Shown here: in pieces, positions 10,053 through 20,318 of the stretch
How positions within the stretch are numbered: the stretch's first letter is position 1
How the letters are laid out: every line of letters begins with the position of its first letter
Assembly: GCF_004379335.1 (NCBI RefSeq)
Contig: NZ_CP038013.1
Span: 1,054,001 to 1,118,000 of the forward strand
DNA from: Spiroplasma gladiatoris
GTDB lineage: Bacteria; Bacillota_I; Bacilli_A; Mycoplasmatales; Mycoplasmataceae
DNA length: 64,000 nucleotides
Direction: 5' to 3'
Program-made: the position numbers and the translations under genes
The notes under the pieces: model-generated
Told to the model about the DNA's origin: nothing
Databases searched by the model: none
Seen by the model: only the letters and a program-made list of their open reading frames with translations

Positions 10053-10442
10053 CTATCAAACAAATGCAAGAACCTCTCCTCCAGAATTATTCTGGCGAGC
10101 TTCTTTATCTGTCATGATTCCATTTGAAGTAGATACAATAGCAATTCCTAAGCCGTTAAGTACATTTGGGATTTTGTTAGCATTTAAATAAACTCTTAAT
10201 CCTGGTTTTGAAATTCTTTTTAACCCTTTAATAACTCTAAATTTACCTTTGTATTTTAAACTTATTGTGATTTCTTTTTTAAAGTCTTCTGAAACTTTGA
10301 AGTCTTCAATGAATCCTTCTCTTTTTAAGATATTTGCTATTTCTAGTTTGATTTTACTTCCAGGAATAACCACTTCTTTGTGGTATCTTTGGTTAGCATT
10401 TCTAATTCTAGTAAGCATATCTGCAATTACATCTGTTGTCAT
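10053..10442 (-). CDS. rpsH: Ribosomal protein uS8
   Basis: Central-domain 16S rRNA-binding protein, 129 residues. The C-terminus reads GGEVLAFVW with the last Trp encoded by TGA (10056-10058), then TAG. Since uS8 normally ends in Val-Trp, this is direct proof of UGA-to-Trp coding. In E. coli S8 is the translational repressor of the spc operon; whether that holds here is not visible. Confidence 0.97.
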
Positions 10443-10461
10443 ATTTCTCTAATTCCTTTCA

Positions 10462-10647
10462 CTATCATGAAGCCTTTTTAATACCAGGTATTTGTCCTTT
10501 GTATGCTAAATCTCTAAAGCACACACGACATAGGTTAAATTTTCTCAAAACAGCATGTGGTCTTCCACAGTTTCCACAACGAGTATATTCTCTTACTTTA
10601 AACTTCTGAACTTTAGCTTGTTTTACTTTTAATGATTTTTTTGCCAT
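10462..10647 (-). CDS. rpsN: Ribosomal protein uS14, zinc-binding type
   Basis: A 61-residue short form of uS14 with the zinc ribbon CGNCGRP...CRVC. It ends KKASW with Trp encoded by TGA (10465-10467) before TAG, the typical end of the zinc type. The lack of a zinc-free paralogue in the window gives no sign of zinc-responsive switching. Confidence 0.97.
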
Positions 10648-10661
10648 TATTCTTGTTCTCC

Positions 10662-11219
10662 CTACTTAACGAAAGGCATTCCAATTTTTTGGATTAATGA
10701 GAATGCATCGTCTCTATTTGTTGCTGTTGTAACGATTGTTATATTCATCCCACGAATTTTTTTAACTTTATCATAGTCAATTTCTGGGAATATAATTTGT
10801 TCTTTAATACCTAATGAATAATTACCTTGTTTATCAAAACTGTTTTTTGGTACACCTCTAAAGTCACGAACACGTGGTAGTGCAACAGAAATCAATCTAT
10901 CTAAAAATTCATACATTTTTTGACCTCTTAAAGTAACTTTTGCTCCAATTGACATACCTTCACGTAATTTGAATACAGCCAATGATTTTTTAGCTTTAGT
11001 TATTAAGGGTTTTTGTCCTGTAATCAAAGTTAGTTCTGCAACTGCATCATCTAATTTTTTAGAATCTGAAACTGCATCTCCTACTCCTTGGTTAACAACG
11101 ATTTTTACTATTTTTGGAACTTGCATTACTGATTTATATTGTTTTTCTTTAAACAATTCTGGGACTATTTTTTCTTTGTAAAGTTTTTCTAATCTATTAA
11201 GATTTGCTTTTTTTGCCAT
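10662..11219 (-). CDS. rplE: Ribosomal protein uL5
   Basis: 5S rRNA-binding protein of the central protuberance, 185 residues. Family motifs [36 protein letters not shown] and the end KIGMPFVK are all present. It lies between rplX and rpsN, the standard order. Confidence 0.97.
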   Translation of the reverse strand: MAKKANLNRLEKLYKEKIVPELFKEKQYKSVMQVPKIVKIVVNQGVGDAVSDSKKLDDAVAELTLITGQKPLITKAKKSLAVFKLREGMSIGAKVTLRGQKMYEFLDRLISVALPRVRDFRGVPKNSFDKQGNYSLGIKEQIIFPEIDYDKVKKIRGMNITIVTTATNRDDAFSLIQKIGMPFVK

Positions 11220-11238
11220 AATAAACTATTTCCTTTTC

Positions 11239-11556
11239 CTATTTAAGCTCCGCTTTTGATTTAACGGCTACTCTAACTTTTTTCCCATCAGTAATTTTGT
11301 AAGCAACTCTAGATCCATTTCCTTTATTTTTTGGATCTTGTACTGCTACATTTGAAATATCTACAGATACTGGAATTTGACGAATCCCACCTTCTTGATC
11401 TGTTTGACTAGGTTTGAAGTGTTTAGTTCCTGTAACTCCTTCAACTCAAACTCTTGTTTTATCTTTTGATAATCTAGTTACTGGTCCAATAGTTCCTTTG
11501 TGATTACCTGAAATAACTTTTACTACATCACCTTTTAAAATTTTAGATTTAGTCAT
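11239..11556 (-). CDS. rplX: Ribosomal protein uL24
   Basis: Early assembly protein of the 50S subunit with a KOW domain, 105 residues. The frame contains the KOW motif ILKGDVVKVISGNHKGTIG and a VWVEGV segment and ends AELK before TAG. A good AGGAGG-type ribosome binding site lies 10 bases after the rplN stop region. Confidence 0.95.
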
Positions 11557-11566
11557 AAATTACCTC

Positions 11567-11935
11567 CTATAACACTTCTGGAGCTAATGATGCGATTTTT
11601 GCAAATCCTGCATCCTTAACTTCTCTTGCGATTGGACCAAATATACGCGTACCTCTTGGAGATTTGTCATCTTTTACAATAACAGCTGCGTTTTCTGAAA
11701 ATTTAATATATGTACCATCAGATCTTCTTAACCCTCTTACAGTTCTTACGATTACAGCTTTAACAACTTGACCTTTTTTAACAACTCCACCTGGAGTTGC
11801 TGCTTTAACAGTAGCCACAACAATGTCACCAATATTTGTAAATTTTCTTACACTTCCACCTAAATTTCTAATTACTAAAATTTCTTTAGCTCCTGAGTTA
11901 TCAGCGATTTTTAATCTTGATTCATTTTGTATCAT
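11567..11935 (-). CDS. rplN: Ribosomal protein uL14
   Basis: A 122-residue protein at the subunit interface. It starts [20 protein letters not shown] and ends [20 protein letters not shown], the family's exact length and ends. Confidence 0.98.
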   Translation of the reverse strand: MIQNESRLKIADNSGAKEILVIRNLGGSVRKFTNIGDIVVATVKAATPGGVVKKGQVVKAVIVRTVRGLRRSDGTYIKFSENAAVIVKDDKSPRGTRIFGPIAREVKDAGFAKIASLAPEVL

Positions 11936-11954
11936 TTCAATGTACCTTCCTTAA

Positions 11955-12212
11955 TTAAATAACTGATTTTTCTATTACTCTTAATAATCTAAAGTTTTTA
12001 GTTTTACTTAAAGGACGTGTTTCCATGATTTCAACTTTGTCTCCCATTCCTGCGATTTCTTGTTCATCATGTGCTTTATATTTTTTAGAATATTTAACAC
12101 GTTTCTTATAAGTTGGGTGGTTTTTGTAAGTTTCAACTAATACAGTGATAGTTTTGTTCATTTTATCTGAAACAACCTTACCAATGTATGTCTTTCTTAT
12201 TTTTCTTTCCAT
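11955..12212 (-). CDS. rpsQ: Ribosomal protein uS17
   Basis: An 85-residue OB-fold protein that binds 16S rRNA early. [20 protein letters not shown] and the [18 protein letters not shown] motif identify it. It begins 2 bases after the rpmC stop, so it is coupled to it. Confidence 0.97.
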   Translation of the reverse strand: MERKIRKTYIGKVVSDKMNKTITVLVETYKNHPTYKKRVKYSKKYKAHDEQEIAGMGDKVEIMETRPLSKTKNFRLLRVIEKSVI

Positions 12213-12214
12213 GA

Positions 12215-13279
12215 CTATTTAGCTCCTTTTGTTTTAGTTACTTTTTTTTCTGCTAATTTCTTGTTGGCTTCGTCAATTTGTTTTTTTGCTTCATCAGCAT
12301 TTGAACCATAAGTATATGTTTTAACATCTTTTGGTTTTTTTGTTAATTTTAAGTCAATAGCTTCAATGTCTTCACCTTTAGCTATTTCAACTTTAATTTT
12401 TTTAGGTTTTACTTCTGCTAACGCAGCTTTACCTTTTCCTGTTGGTTTTGCTTCTCCAACTTCAACTTCAATTGTTTTTGCTTCACTAACTTTTGCTTTT
12501 TTTGTCGCAGTTGCTGGTTTACCAATTCCTACTGGTTTTGGTTCTTCAACTGATGTAGTTACAGATTTTTTAGTAGCTACTTTTGCTTTAGCAATTTTTA
12601 ATTCAGTTTGAGCTTCTTCAACTTCAACTTTTGCAGTTTCTACTTTTGCTTTAGCTACTTTTGCTTTAGCTTTTGCAACTGGTTTTTCTTCTGAACTAAC
12701 TTTTTCAACTTTTTGTTCAGCTTTTTCTAAATTAGCTTCTGCTTTTACTTCTTTTGCTTTAGCTTTTACTTCTTTTACAGCAGCTTTAGCTTCTTCTACA
12801 ACTTCTTTTGGAGCATCAACTGCTTTTGCTACAGGTTTTTTAGCTTCTACTTCAACAACTTTTGTTTCGTTGCTATCAATTTGATTGTCAGCTGTTGCTG
12901 CTGCCATAGCTGCTTCAATAGCATTTTCATCAATATTTCCAGCACCATATTGTTCATTTTGAAGTTTTTCAATCATTTCTCTTTGTTTTGCTCTTACAGC
13001 TTTACCTGCTTTTTCAGCATTGTCAACTGCTTTTGCATAATCTGGTTTAACAACGATTTTTTCAACTGCTTCTCCAGCTCTTTTTCTTTCAGCTAATAAT
13101 GTTTCAATACGTGCAATGTTTTTTCTTAATACGTTAATTTTGTGAGTTTGTTCTAAACTTCCTACTGCTGCTTGAAATTTTAAAGCAAATAACTCAGCTC
13201 TATGATCTTCATTTTGTTTTATTAAATCTTCAACTGATTTTGCTCTTAATTCCATAACAAGGTCTAGTACTTTAGACAT
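12215..13279 (-). CDS. rpmC: Ribosomal protein uL29 with about 285-residue C-terminal extension
   Basis: uL29 lies at the polypeptide exit tunnel and is part of the docking site for trigger factor and SRP. Residues 1-65 are a normal L29 ([20 protein letters not shown], then [20 protein letters not shown]). The remaining about 285 residues are low-complexity, rich in Ala, Lys, Val and Glu, with repeated short Ala-Lys-Val and Val-Glu-Val-Ala-Lys units. They look like long charged helices or disorder. The usual protein has about 65 residues, so this is a five-fold enlargement. The ATG overlaps the rplP stop by one base. There is no internal stop or frame shift, so the extension is truly coded. 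Confidence 0.95.
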   Translation of the reverse strand: MSKVLDLVMELRAKSVEDLIKQNEDHRAELFALKFQAAVGSLEQTHKINVLRKNIARIETLLAERKRAGEAVEKIVVKPDYAKAVDNAEKAGKAVRAKQREMIEKLQNEQYGAGNIDENAIEAAMAAATADNQIDSNETKVVEVEAKKPVAKAVDAPKEVVEEAKAAVKEVKAKAKEVKAEANLEKAEQKVEKVSSEEKPVAKAKAKVAKAKVETAKVEVEEAQTELKIAKAKVATKKSVTTSVEEPKPVGIGKPATATKKAKVSEAKTIEVEVGEAKPTGKGKAALAEVKPKKIKVEIAKGEDIEAIDLKLTKKPKDVKTYTYGSNADEAKKQIDEANKKLAEKKVTKTKGAK

Positions 13280-13686
13280 TATTCATCACCTCTCTTAACG
13301 ATTTTGCATCGAACTGGCAATTTGTGCATTGCTAAACGTAAAGCTTCGCGAGCTACTTCTTCAGAAACTCCAGCGATTTCGAACATAAATTGTCCTTGTT
13401 TTACAACTGCTACTCAATCTTCAGGTGATCCTTTTCCAGAACCCATACGTACCTCTAAAGGTTTTTTAGTAACGGCCATGTGTGGGAAAATTCTAATTCA
13501 AACTTTTCCAAAACGTTTCATATAACGTGTCATTGCAATACGTGCAGCTTCAATTTGTCTTGTAGTAATTCAAGCTCCATCAAGTGACATTAATCCATAT
13601 TCACCAAAGGCAATAAATTTACCACCTTTTGCTTTTCCTTCGTAACTCACTCTATGTGGACGACGGAATTTAACTCTTTTAGGCAT
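13279..13686 (-). CDS. rplP: Ribosomal protein uL16
   Basis: Peptidyl-transferase-region protein of the 50S subunit, 135 residues, with several TGA Trp codons. [20 protein letters not shown] and the [16 protein letters not shown] motif are characteristic. It starts 8 bases after rpsC and shares the TAATG overlap with rpmC. Confidence 0.96.
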
Positions 13687-13694
13687 TAACATAA

Positions 13695-14414
13695 TTATCT
13701 AGTCCCCCTTACTGGTGGTTTTCTATCAAATTTTTTATCCGCAATAACTTTGTCATTATTAACATGTTGTCCTGGTTTTCCAAGAATTTCTCCATGATTG
13801 ATTCAAACTTTGACTCCAATTTGTCCATAAGTTGTTCTTGCTTCATATAAAGCATAATCAATATCACTTCTTAAAGTTGATAATGGAACTGAACCTTCTA
13901 AATATCCTTCAGTTCTTGCCATTTCAACTCCACCAAGTCTTCCTGAAACACTAGTTTTAATTCCTTTTGCTCCAGCTTTTAATGCTTTTCTAATTGCTAG
14001 TTTTTGTACAGTTCTAAATGAAGCACGATTTGTAATTTGTTCTCCAATAAATTGAGCAACTAATCTTGCATCAACATCTGGATTTTTAATTTCTATTACA
14101 TTTACTTTCACTGCTGCTTTTTTATCTTTAATTGTTTTTCTAACAGTTAAAATAATGTTTTCGATGTTTTTGTTTTCTTGACCTAGAACGATAGTTGGAC
14201 GAGCAGTACGGATGATAAGAACAATTTCTTTTTGTGTTCTTTCGATTTCAACTTTAGAAACAGCTCCATTTTTTAATTGTTTTAAAACTGCTTTTCTAAT
14301 TTTGATATCTTGATGTAATCATTTAACATATTCGCCTTTTTCTGCATATCATCTGTTATCTCATGTTCTGATGATACCAATACGCATTGCATTAGGTGAT
14401 ACTTTTTGTCCCAT
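13695..14414 (-). CDS. rpsC: Ribosomal protein uS3
   Basis: Small-subunit protein of the mRNA entry site, 239 residues, with at least four TGA Trp codons that break it in the standard code. [20 protein letters not shown] starts it, and the C-terminal domain has [20 protein letters not shown], followed by a [14 protein letters not shown] tail. It follows rplV and precedes rplP. Confidence 0.96.
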
Positions 14415-14428
14415 ACTTCTATTCCTTC

Positions 14429-14764
14429 CTATCTTCCGTCACTTACAATAATAGTAATGTGACTTGTTCTTTTTAAAATTTCATATGCTCTTCCGTGAGC
14501 TCTTGGTCTAAAACGTTTTAATGTTGGTCCTTCGTTAACAAATATTGTTTTAACAAAAAGTTGGTCAGCTTCCATACCGTTGTTGTTAACTGCGTTAGCA
14601 ACTGCTGAGTTTAATAATTTTAATACTGGTTCTGAAGATCTTTTATCTTGATTTTGTAATATTGCTACTGCTTCTGAGATTTTTTTTGTTCTGATTGAAT
14701 CGGCTACTAGTCTAACTTTTCTTGGTGATATTCTAATCATTGATAATTTTGCTGTTGCTTCCAT
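14429..14764 (-). CDS. rplV: Ribosomal protein uL22
   Basis: Exit-tunnel protein, 111 residues. The family's [15 protein letters not shown] and the hairpin segment [20 protein letters not shown] (here [15 protein letters not shown]) are present. No TGA codons. It lies between rpsS and rpsC. Confidence 0.97.
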   Translation of the reverse strand: MEATAKLSMIRISPRKVRLVADSIRTKKISEAVAILQNQDKRSSEPVLKLLNSAVANAVNNNGMEADQLFVKTIFVNEGPTLKRFRPRAHGRAYEILKRTSHITIIVSDGR

Positions 14765-14792
14765 ATTCTCTAATACTTCCTCTTAAAAAAAA

Positions 14793-15062
14793 CTATCTTT
14801 TCTTTTTCTTGTCATCACCGTGTCCACCAAACTTACGTGTTGGTGAAAATTCTCCTAGTTTGTGGCCAACCATATCTTCAGTAACATAAACAGGAATAAA
14901 TTCTTTACCGTTGTAAACTCCAAATGTGTGCCCTACAAATTGAGGAAAGATTGTTGATCTACGTGATCAAGTTTTAATATTTTCTTTTTTATCGCCCAAC
15001 GCTTCAACTTTTTTTAATAAGTGATCATCTGCAAATGGACCTTTTTTAAGTGATCTAGACAT
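14793..15062 (-). CDS. rpsS: Ribosomal protein uS19
   Basis: Small-subunit head protein that pairs with uS13, 89 residues. [20 protein letters not shown] and the [16 protein letters not shown] motif are clear, and a TGA Trp codon precedes SRRSTIFP. The basic KKKKR tail is typical. Confidence 0.96.
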
Positions 15063-15078
15063 ATATTACTTTCCCTCC

Positions 15079-15921
15079 CTATTTACTTGCGTTTCTTCTT
15101 CTTACAATCAATTTGTTTGAAGCTTTTTTAGCATCACGAGTTTTTACACCAAGAGCTTTTTTACCTCATGGTGTTAATGGAGCTTTACGACCAATTGAAG
15201 CTCTTCCTTCTCCCCCTCCGTGAGGGTGATCAATTGGGTTCATAACCGAACCACGAACTGTTGGTCTAATTCCACGTCAACGATTTCTTCCTGCTTTTCC
15301 TCAGTTTACTAAGCTATATTCTTCATTTCCTACTTCTCCAATTGTTGCATAACAATTAGCAAGTATTTTTCTTACTTCTCCAGATCCAAGACGAACAATA
15401 ACATATTTACCGTCATCTTCTTTTCCTAATATTTGAACTGAACTTCCTGCACTACGTGCGATTTGTCCTCCCTTACCTGGTTTTAATTCAACATTGTGAA
15501 TTAAAGTTCCTTCTGGAATGTTTTTTAATGGTGCTGCATTACCGGTTTTGATATCTGCATGTTCACCAGCAATAATTTCTTGCCCTACTTTCATTCCTTT
15601 TGCAAATAATATGTAACGTTTTTCTCCGTCAATATAATTTACTAAACAAATGAATGCGTTTCTATTTGGATCATACTCAATAGTGGCAATTTTTCCTGAA
15701 ATATCATATTTATTACGTTTAAAGTCAATAATACGATACTTTCTTTTGTGCCCCCCACCTTTGTGGCGAGTTGTAATTTGACCGTGATTATTTCTTCCAC
15801 CTTTTTCATTAACTTTTGTAGTTAATGAAGCTTCAGGTTTTGAAGTAGTTAGAATACTATAATCTAAGCTTGTCATATTTCTGCGACCATTAGTCGTAGG
15901 CTTGTACTTCTTAATTGGCAT
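15079..15921 (-). CDS. rplB: Ribosomal protein uL2
   Basis: Large-subunit protein needed for peptidyl transfer and subunit joining, 280 residues with three TGA Trp codons after residue 205. The N-terminus [17 protein letters not shown] and the [16 protein letters not shown] signature, with its critical histidine, are intact. It ends RNASK before TAG. Confidence 0.97.
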
Positions 15922-15979
15922 AATTTTCTTCCTTTTCGCCTTTCTATAACTTATAATAATTTATACATTTTGTATTTTT

Positions 15980-16264
15980 CTATAAGTCTGATAAGATGTC
16001 TAATTTCTCTCCATCTTTTAATGTAATAATTGCTTTTTTATAGGCATTTGTTTTACCAACAAATCTTCCCATTCTTTTATCTTGTCCGTCATAGTTAGCA
16101 GTTCTTACTGATTTAACCTTAACTTGAAAGATTTCTTCAAAAGCTTTTTTGATTTGAACTTTATTAGCTCTTTTATCAACTACAAATGTGTATGCACCGT
16201 TTTGTTGTCCTGCATATGATTTTTCAGTTAATAAAGGTTTTTTAATAACTTCTGTTAAATGCAT
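15980..16264 (-). CDS. rplW: Ribosomal protein uL23
   Basis: A 94-residue protein at the tunnel exit, the trigger-factor docking partner of uL29. [17 protein letters not shown] and the [18 protein letters not shown] segment are typical. Its ATG overlaps the rplD stop (TAATG). Confidence 0.97.
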   Translation of the reverse strand: MHLTEVIKKPLLTEKSYAGQQNGAYTFVVDKRANKVQIKKAFEEIFQVKVKSVRTANYDGQDKRMGRFVGKTNAYKKAIITLKDGEKLDILSDL

Positions 16265-16890
16265 TATGCATACACCTCCTCGATACGTCCTACAGCATCT
16301 TCTGTAAGTACTAGTTTAGTTGCGTTTAATAAATCAAATATATTCATTTTTTGAAAATCCAAAGTTTTTACACCAGGAATGTTTCCTGCTGATTTGACAA
16401 CTACTTCTTCGTGATCTTTTGTCACGATTAGTGTTTTTTGATTATCAATTTTTACATTTTTCATAACACTCAACATTTCTTTTGTTGATGGTTTTGAGAA
16501 TGTGAATTTGTCTAAAATTACTAAGTTTTCTTCTTTAACTTTTAAACTTAAAGCACTTCTAATTGCAAGTTGTCTAACTTTTTTATTAACTGCTTTTTTA
16601 TAGTTTATGTTTGGTGTTGGTCCGAATGCTATTCCTCCACCTCTTCATTGAGGTGCTCTAATTGAACCTTGACGTGCACGACCTGTACCTTTTTGTCTTC
16701 AAGGTTTACGTCCTCCACCTCTAACTTCTGCTCTAGTTTTTGTTTTTCTTGTTCCTTGTCTTAAAGCTGCTTGTTGCGAAACTACTGTATCAAATATTGC
16801 TTGTTGGTGTGGTTCAATCCCAAAGACTTTATCGCTTAAATCGATTTCTTTGATTGATGAACCTTTAACATCTAAAACTTGTGCTTTCAT
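16264..16890 (-). CDS. rplD: Ribosomal protein uL4
   Basis: Exit-tunnel constriction protein, 208 residues, with TGA Trp codons at 16699-16701 and in the [14 protein letters not shown] segment. The rRNA-binding loop [19 protein letters not shown] is present. In E. coli L4 represses the S10 operon; no L4-binding leader could be recognised here. Confidence 0.96.
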
Positions 16891-16906
16891 GTTAATTTAC
16901 CTCCAA

Positions 16907-17617
16907 TTATTCAGTTGGAGCAACTTCTTCACTAGAAGCTGCTTCTACTGTTTTACTATTTGCATTTCTCACAAGCAATTGCGCTGCAGTTGTTTCTTTA
17001 ACACCCTTAGCATTTTCTCTAATTACAACAAAACCTTTTTTTGGTCCAGGAATTGAACCTTTAACTAGAACTAAATTTTTTTCACTATCAATTTTGATAA
17101 TTTCTAAATTTTGAATTGTCACTTTTTCATGCCCCATGTGACCTGGCATTTTTTTTGATTTAAAGATTCTATTTATAATTGCACCCATTGATCCAACTCC
17201 ACGGTGGTAACCTGAACCGTGACCCATTGGTCCTCTTGCGTAATTATGTCTTTTAATAGCTCCTGCAAATCCTTTTCCTTTTGAAACTCCTGTAACATCG
17301 ACAAATTGACCAGCATTGAATACGTCTGTTACCTTGATTTCGGCACCCATTTCGTATCCGTTCATATCTCTGATTTCTTTAACGAAGCGCTTAGGTTCAG
17401 AATTTGCTTTTTTGAAAGCTCCCATTTCTGGTTTATTGATTAAGTTAGCTCTTTTATCAATAGTTCCTAGCTTTGTTGCAACATATCCGTCTTTTTCAAC
17501 TGTTTTTACTTGTAAAACTTTGTTAGTTTCAACTTGAATAACAGTAACGGGAATAAGTGTTCCATGCTCACTAAAAACTTGTGTCATCTCTAACTTACGT
17601 CCTAAGATTCCTTTCAT
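16907..17617 (-). CDS. rplC: Ribosomal protein uL3
   Basis: Early 50S assembly protein, 236 residues. [19 protein letters not shown], the [20 protein letters not shown] loop with its conserved basic residues, and the [14 protein letters not shown] end are standard. The last about 20 residues (rich in Glu, Ser, Ala) are an acidic extension. An AGGAGG ribosome binding site precedes it. Confidence 0.97.
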   Translation of the reverse strand: MKGILGRKLEMTQVFSEHGTLIPVTVIQVETNKVLQVKTVEKDGYVATKLGTIDKRANLINKPEMGAFKKANSEPKRFVKEIRDMNGYEMGAEIKVTDVFNAGQFVDVTGVSKGKGFAGAIKRHNYARGPMGHGSGYHRGVGSMGAIINRIFKSKKMPGHMGHEKVTIQNLEIIKIDSEKNLVLVKGSIPGPKKGFVVIRENAKGVKETTAAQLLVRNANSKTVEAASSEEVAPTE

Positions 17618-17676
17618 GTGATATTTCCTCCTGTGTTATTAATATAAAATGATAATCATGTATACTTTGTTAATTT

Positions 17677-17985
17677 CTATAATTTGATTTCGATGTTAAC
17701 ACCAGTTGGTAATTGAACTCTAGTTAATGAATCCATTGTTTTTGGTGTTGGTTCTACGATTTCAAGTATTCTTTTGTGTGTTCTCATTTCGAACTGCTCT
17801 CTACTGTCTTTGTATTTATGAGTAGCTCTTAATATTGTTATGATTTGTTTTTCTGTTGGTAATGGAATAGGTCCACGAACTTTAGCTCCAGTAGATTCAG
17901 CTGCTTCAATAATTTTAGCAATTGATTGATCAACAATAGCGTGATCGTAACCTTTTAATTTGATTTTGATTTTTTGTTGAGCCAT
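17677..17985 (-). CDS. rpsJ: Ribosomal protein uS10
   Basis: First gene of the S10-spc-alpha operon, 102 residues; uS10 also serves in antitermination with Nus[21 protein letters not shown] starts it, and [20 protein letters not shown] carries the loop motif. I chose the ATG at 17985, not the in-frame ATG at 18012: a strong AAGGAGG lies 8 bases before 17985, and the family begins there. Confidence 0.97.
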   Translation of the reverse strand: MAQQKIKIKLKGYDHAIVDQSIAKIIEAAESTGAKVRGPIPLPTEKQIITILRATHKYKDSREQFEMRTHKRILEIVEPTPKTMDSLTRVQLPTGVNIEIKL

Positions 17986-18061
17986 ATTGGTCTCCTCCTT
18001 ACACATTGACAACCGATATTAGTGTGTTGTCTTATCTACACAAAATATACATGCCAAATTA

Positions 18062-18089
18062 TTATTACACAAAGAATCAAACTTTGCAA
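18062..18089 (-). promoter_or_regulatory. Candidate promoter of the S10 operon
   Basis: On the minus strand TTGCAA (18084-18089), a 16-base spacer and TAATAA (18062-18067) lie about 80 bases before rpsJ, with TGTG just before the -10 element. No other sigma-70-like pair is better placed. It is a prediction by eye. Confidence 0.4.
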
Positions 18090-18119
18090 TAAATATTCAA
18101 AATCTTTTTAAAAGGTTAA

Positions 18120-18147
18120 AAAAATCACTATATTAATAGTGATTTTT
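18120..18147 (-). terminator. Intrinsic terminator of the lipoprotein gene
   Basis: An 11-bp stem (AAAAATCACTA with its complement, six-base loop) followed by T residues on the minus strand, 31 bases after the lipoprotein stop. Confidence 0.8.
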
Positions 18148-18177
18148 GATTCATTTTAAAATATTATTATAGATTTA

Positions 18178-19455
18178 TTACTTTTCGATTGTAGCACTAA
18201 TTGTTAATTCTCCATCGCTTAAAATAAATTTTGAAGCAATCAGCGGAACCATTTGGTCATGAGAGTATAACTTATTTGATCCAGGTAGTATTACAACAGT
18301 ATATTTATTATCTTTAAAGCTAACTCTTGTAAATTTAGTAAATTCATTAATATCAACTTTTGCTTTTAAATCAGCCTCTAATTTTTCATATATAGCTTTT
18401 TTAACTCCTATGTAGTTATTTTTATCACTTACATCTGTTGTTTTAGGTAAAACAAAACTATTTTTACCTTTTTTAACATAAGCTCTTGTATCTTCTGCAA
18501 ATTTGATTGTAAATCCAACATTGCTTTCTTGGGCAAAGATACCATTTAAAACCGGTACACTTTTAACGTTAAAATTATTCATTGTTATATCACAATTAAA
18601 TGCAATAGATGCTCCTGCGCTTACCATTACAGTAGCAAAAGCTTCTAATGCAGGATTTTTAGCTCCAATAGCTTCCATAATCAAAGCTGCAAAAGCAAAC
18701 TTATTTTTACTAATTGTATCATCTGTTAATGTATCTTTTGCTTCTTTATTTATATAAATGTTATCGATATCCTTATTTGATAAAAGACCTGAAAATGATA
18801 CATCTTTATTAAGAGATAATGTTGCGCTCCCTTTTGCATTTGAATTTTCTTTTGCTTTAATTGTAGCTAGCGCCCCAAGTCCTTGATTACCCATATTATC
18901 AACAGTAATATCAACATCGTTAGTTGTTAAACTAGTTCCATTCATTCCATTTAAAGAAAATAATACTGACTCTGCGTTTATTTTATAATCTAATTGTGGA
19001 ACAGTTTCTTCGTCTGGATCTTTATCTTGACCTAATCATTCTGCATTAGTTCTATCATAAACTCCATCAACCATATACCCAGCTGGCATATTTTTATACT
19101 TTAAAGCACTTAAGTCTGTTTTTTCTCTAACAGAATAAGTATAAGTTACTTCAACATTTCCACTAAAACTTGTAGAGTCTGTTTTTGCTTTTAAAGTTGC
19201 TTTAGAAGTTGTTGGTGTACCTTCAAACACTATATCTGTTGAGCTTAGTCAATAATTTAAATTTTTTTCATTGATTGCTTTTACAATTTCATCAATAGTT
19301 GGCAAAGTACCAGATCCAGAAATTTTACCTAATTCTTTTACACTTAATTTACTTAAATCTGTTTTTTCATTTTTACACGCTACAACTGTTGAAGCAACAG
19401 CTCCAGTTAAAGATACCATTCCCATGGCAGCTAATAAACTAATTAATTTTTTCAT
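18178..19455 (-). CDS. Surface lipoprotein with spiralin-like repeated module
   Basis: A 425-residue predicted lipoprotein reading through TGA codons near 19249 and 19036. The signal peptide MKKLISLLAAMGMVSLTGAV ends in a Val-Val-Ala-Cys lipobox, Cys at residue 27, so it is anchored outside the membrane. After Cys comes a module of about 75 residues: a DLSKLSVKELGKI start, a PTIDEIVKAINEKN helix, then beta strands ending FSGNVEVTYTYSV. A diverged second copy of the last part (DVDITVD to ATLSL) follows. The same module occurs in the broken lipoprotein at 29340-30178. Function is unknown; such Mollicute lipoproteins are often variable surface antigens. A GGAG ribosome binding site precedes the ATG. 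Confidence 0.8.
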
Positions 19456-19493
19456 TTTTCTTTTCTCCTATTGTCTTATAAGCTTGTAAAGGT

Positions 19494-20192
19494 TTATAAA
19501 ACAATAGTTGGAGGAGTTGTTGCCTTTTTTTTGTTATTTAATTGAATTGAAAAATATTTTTTTATAATTGGTTCAAAATCTCTTTTTAAATGAAAAATGT
19601 AAAATTTAACATTTTGGTTAAATGTAAAATATATTTCTTCATATACTTCCACTAATTTGACATTTGAATCAAACAGATCATTTAAGTCAAATTCGATCAA
19701 AAATAATTCAATTTCTAGTTCTTCTCTAATTATTTTTCTTTTTTTAATTTCGTATTTATAAGTTATTAATAAAATATAAGCAATTAAAGTCAATAAGATA
19801 GAAAATGATGTAAAAAATATTAAAAATATTAAAAAATTATTATTTCAGTAACTTAAATTATTTTTTTGAACACCTATAAATATGCGATAAACTGCAATTG
19901 GTAAAAAAACTATTATAGTTTTTAAAAGTGAAGCTATTTTTTTAGACTTAATAAAGTTTTTAAGAATTTTTGTGTGTTTTGATTCAATATTTAAATTATC
20001 AATATATCTAGAATACTCAATAATTAGTGCAAATGAACTAAAAAATAAAAATAAAGCAAGTAAACCAAATGCAACTTTATCAAGAATTACATTGTAGTCA
20101 AAATTATTAGTAAATACATAAAAAAATGTATATCCAAAATATATGAATAAAGTAATTTTTAATATGTAACTAATTTTTAAAAGAATTTTCAT
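19494..20192 (-). CDS. Hypothetical membrane protein, four predicted TM segments
   Basis: A 232-residue protein with one TGA Trp codon at 19845-19847. Hydrophobic segments lie near residues 5-27, 40-62, 85-105 and 120-145. A basic/acidic soluble tail of about 85 residues follows, containing a conspicuous IREELEIELFLIEFDLNDLF stretch. I chose the ATG at 20192 because AAGGAAG lies 5 bases upstream; the GTG at 20198 would overlap that site. It ends 38 bases before the downstream lipoprotein start, so the two may share a transcript. I recognise no family. Confidence 0.6.
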
Positions 20193-20290
20193 AAACACTT
20201 CCTTTTTCTAATTATATTTAGTTTTTAAATTTTTTTTTGTTTTATAAACAAACTAAAAATATTTTTAATTTTATAAAAATTTTTTATAAA

Positions 20291-20318
20291 AAAATCTATC
20301 TTTTAATTGATAGATTTT
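20291..20318 (-). terminator. Intrinsic terminator overlapping the PAP2 gene end
   Basis: A 10-bp stem (AAAATCTATC and its complement) with an eight-base loop and a minus-strand T-run. The stop codon of the PAP2 gene lies in the loop. Confidence 0.75.

Noticed and set aside
2642-13525. Many plus-strand open frames of 60-120 codons opposite the ribosomal operon
   Set aside because: They mirror conserved minus-strand ribosomal genes, have no ribosome binding sites and encode Leu/Ser/Phe-rich nonsense typical of antisense frames.
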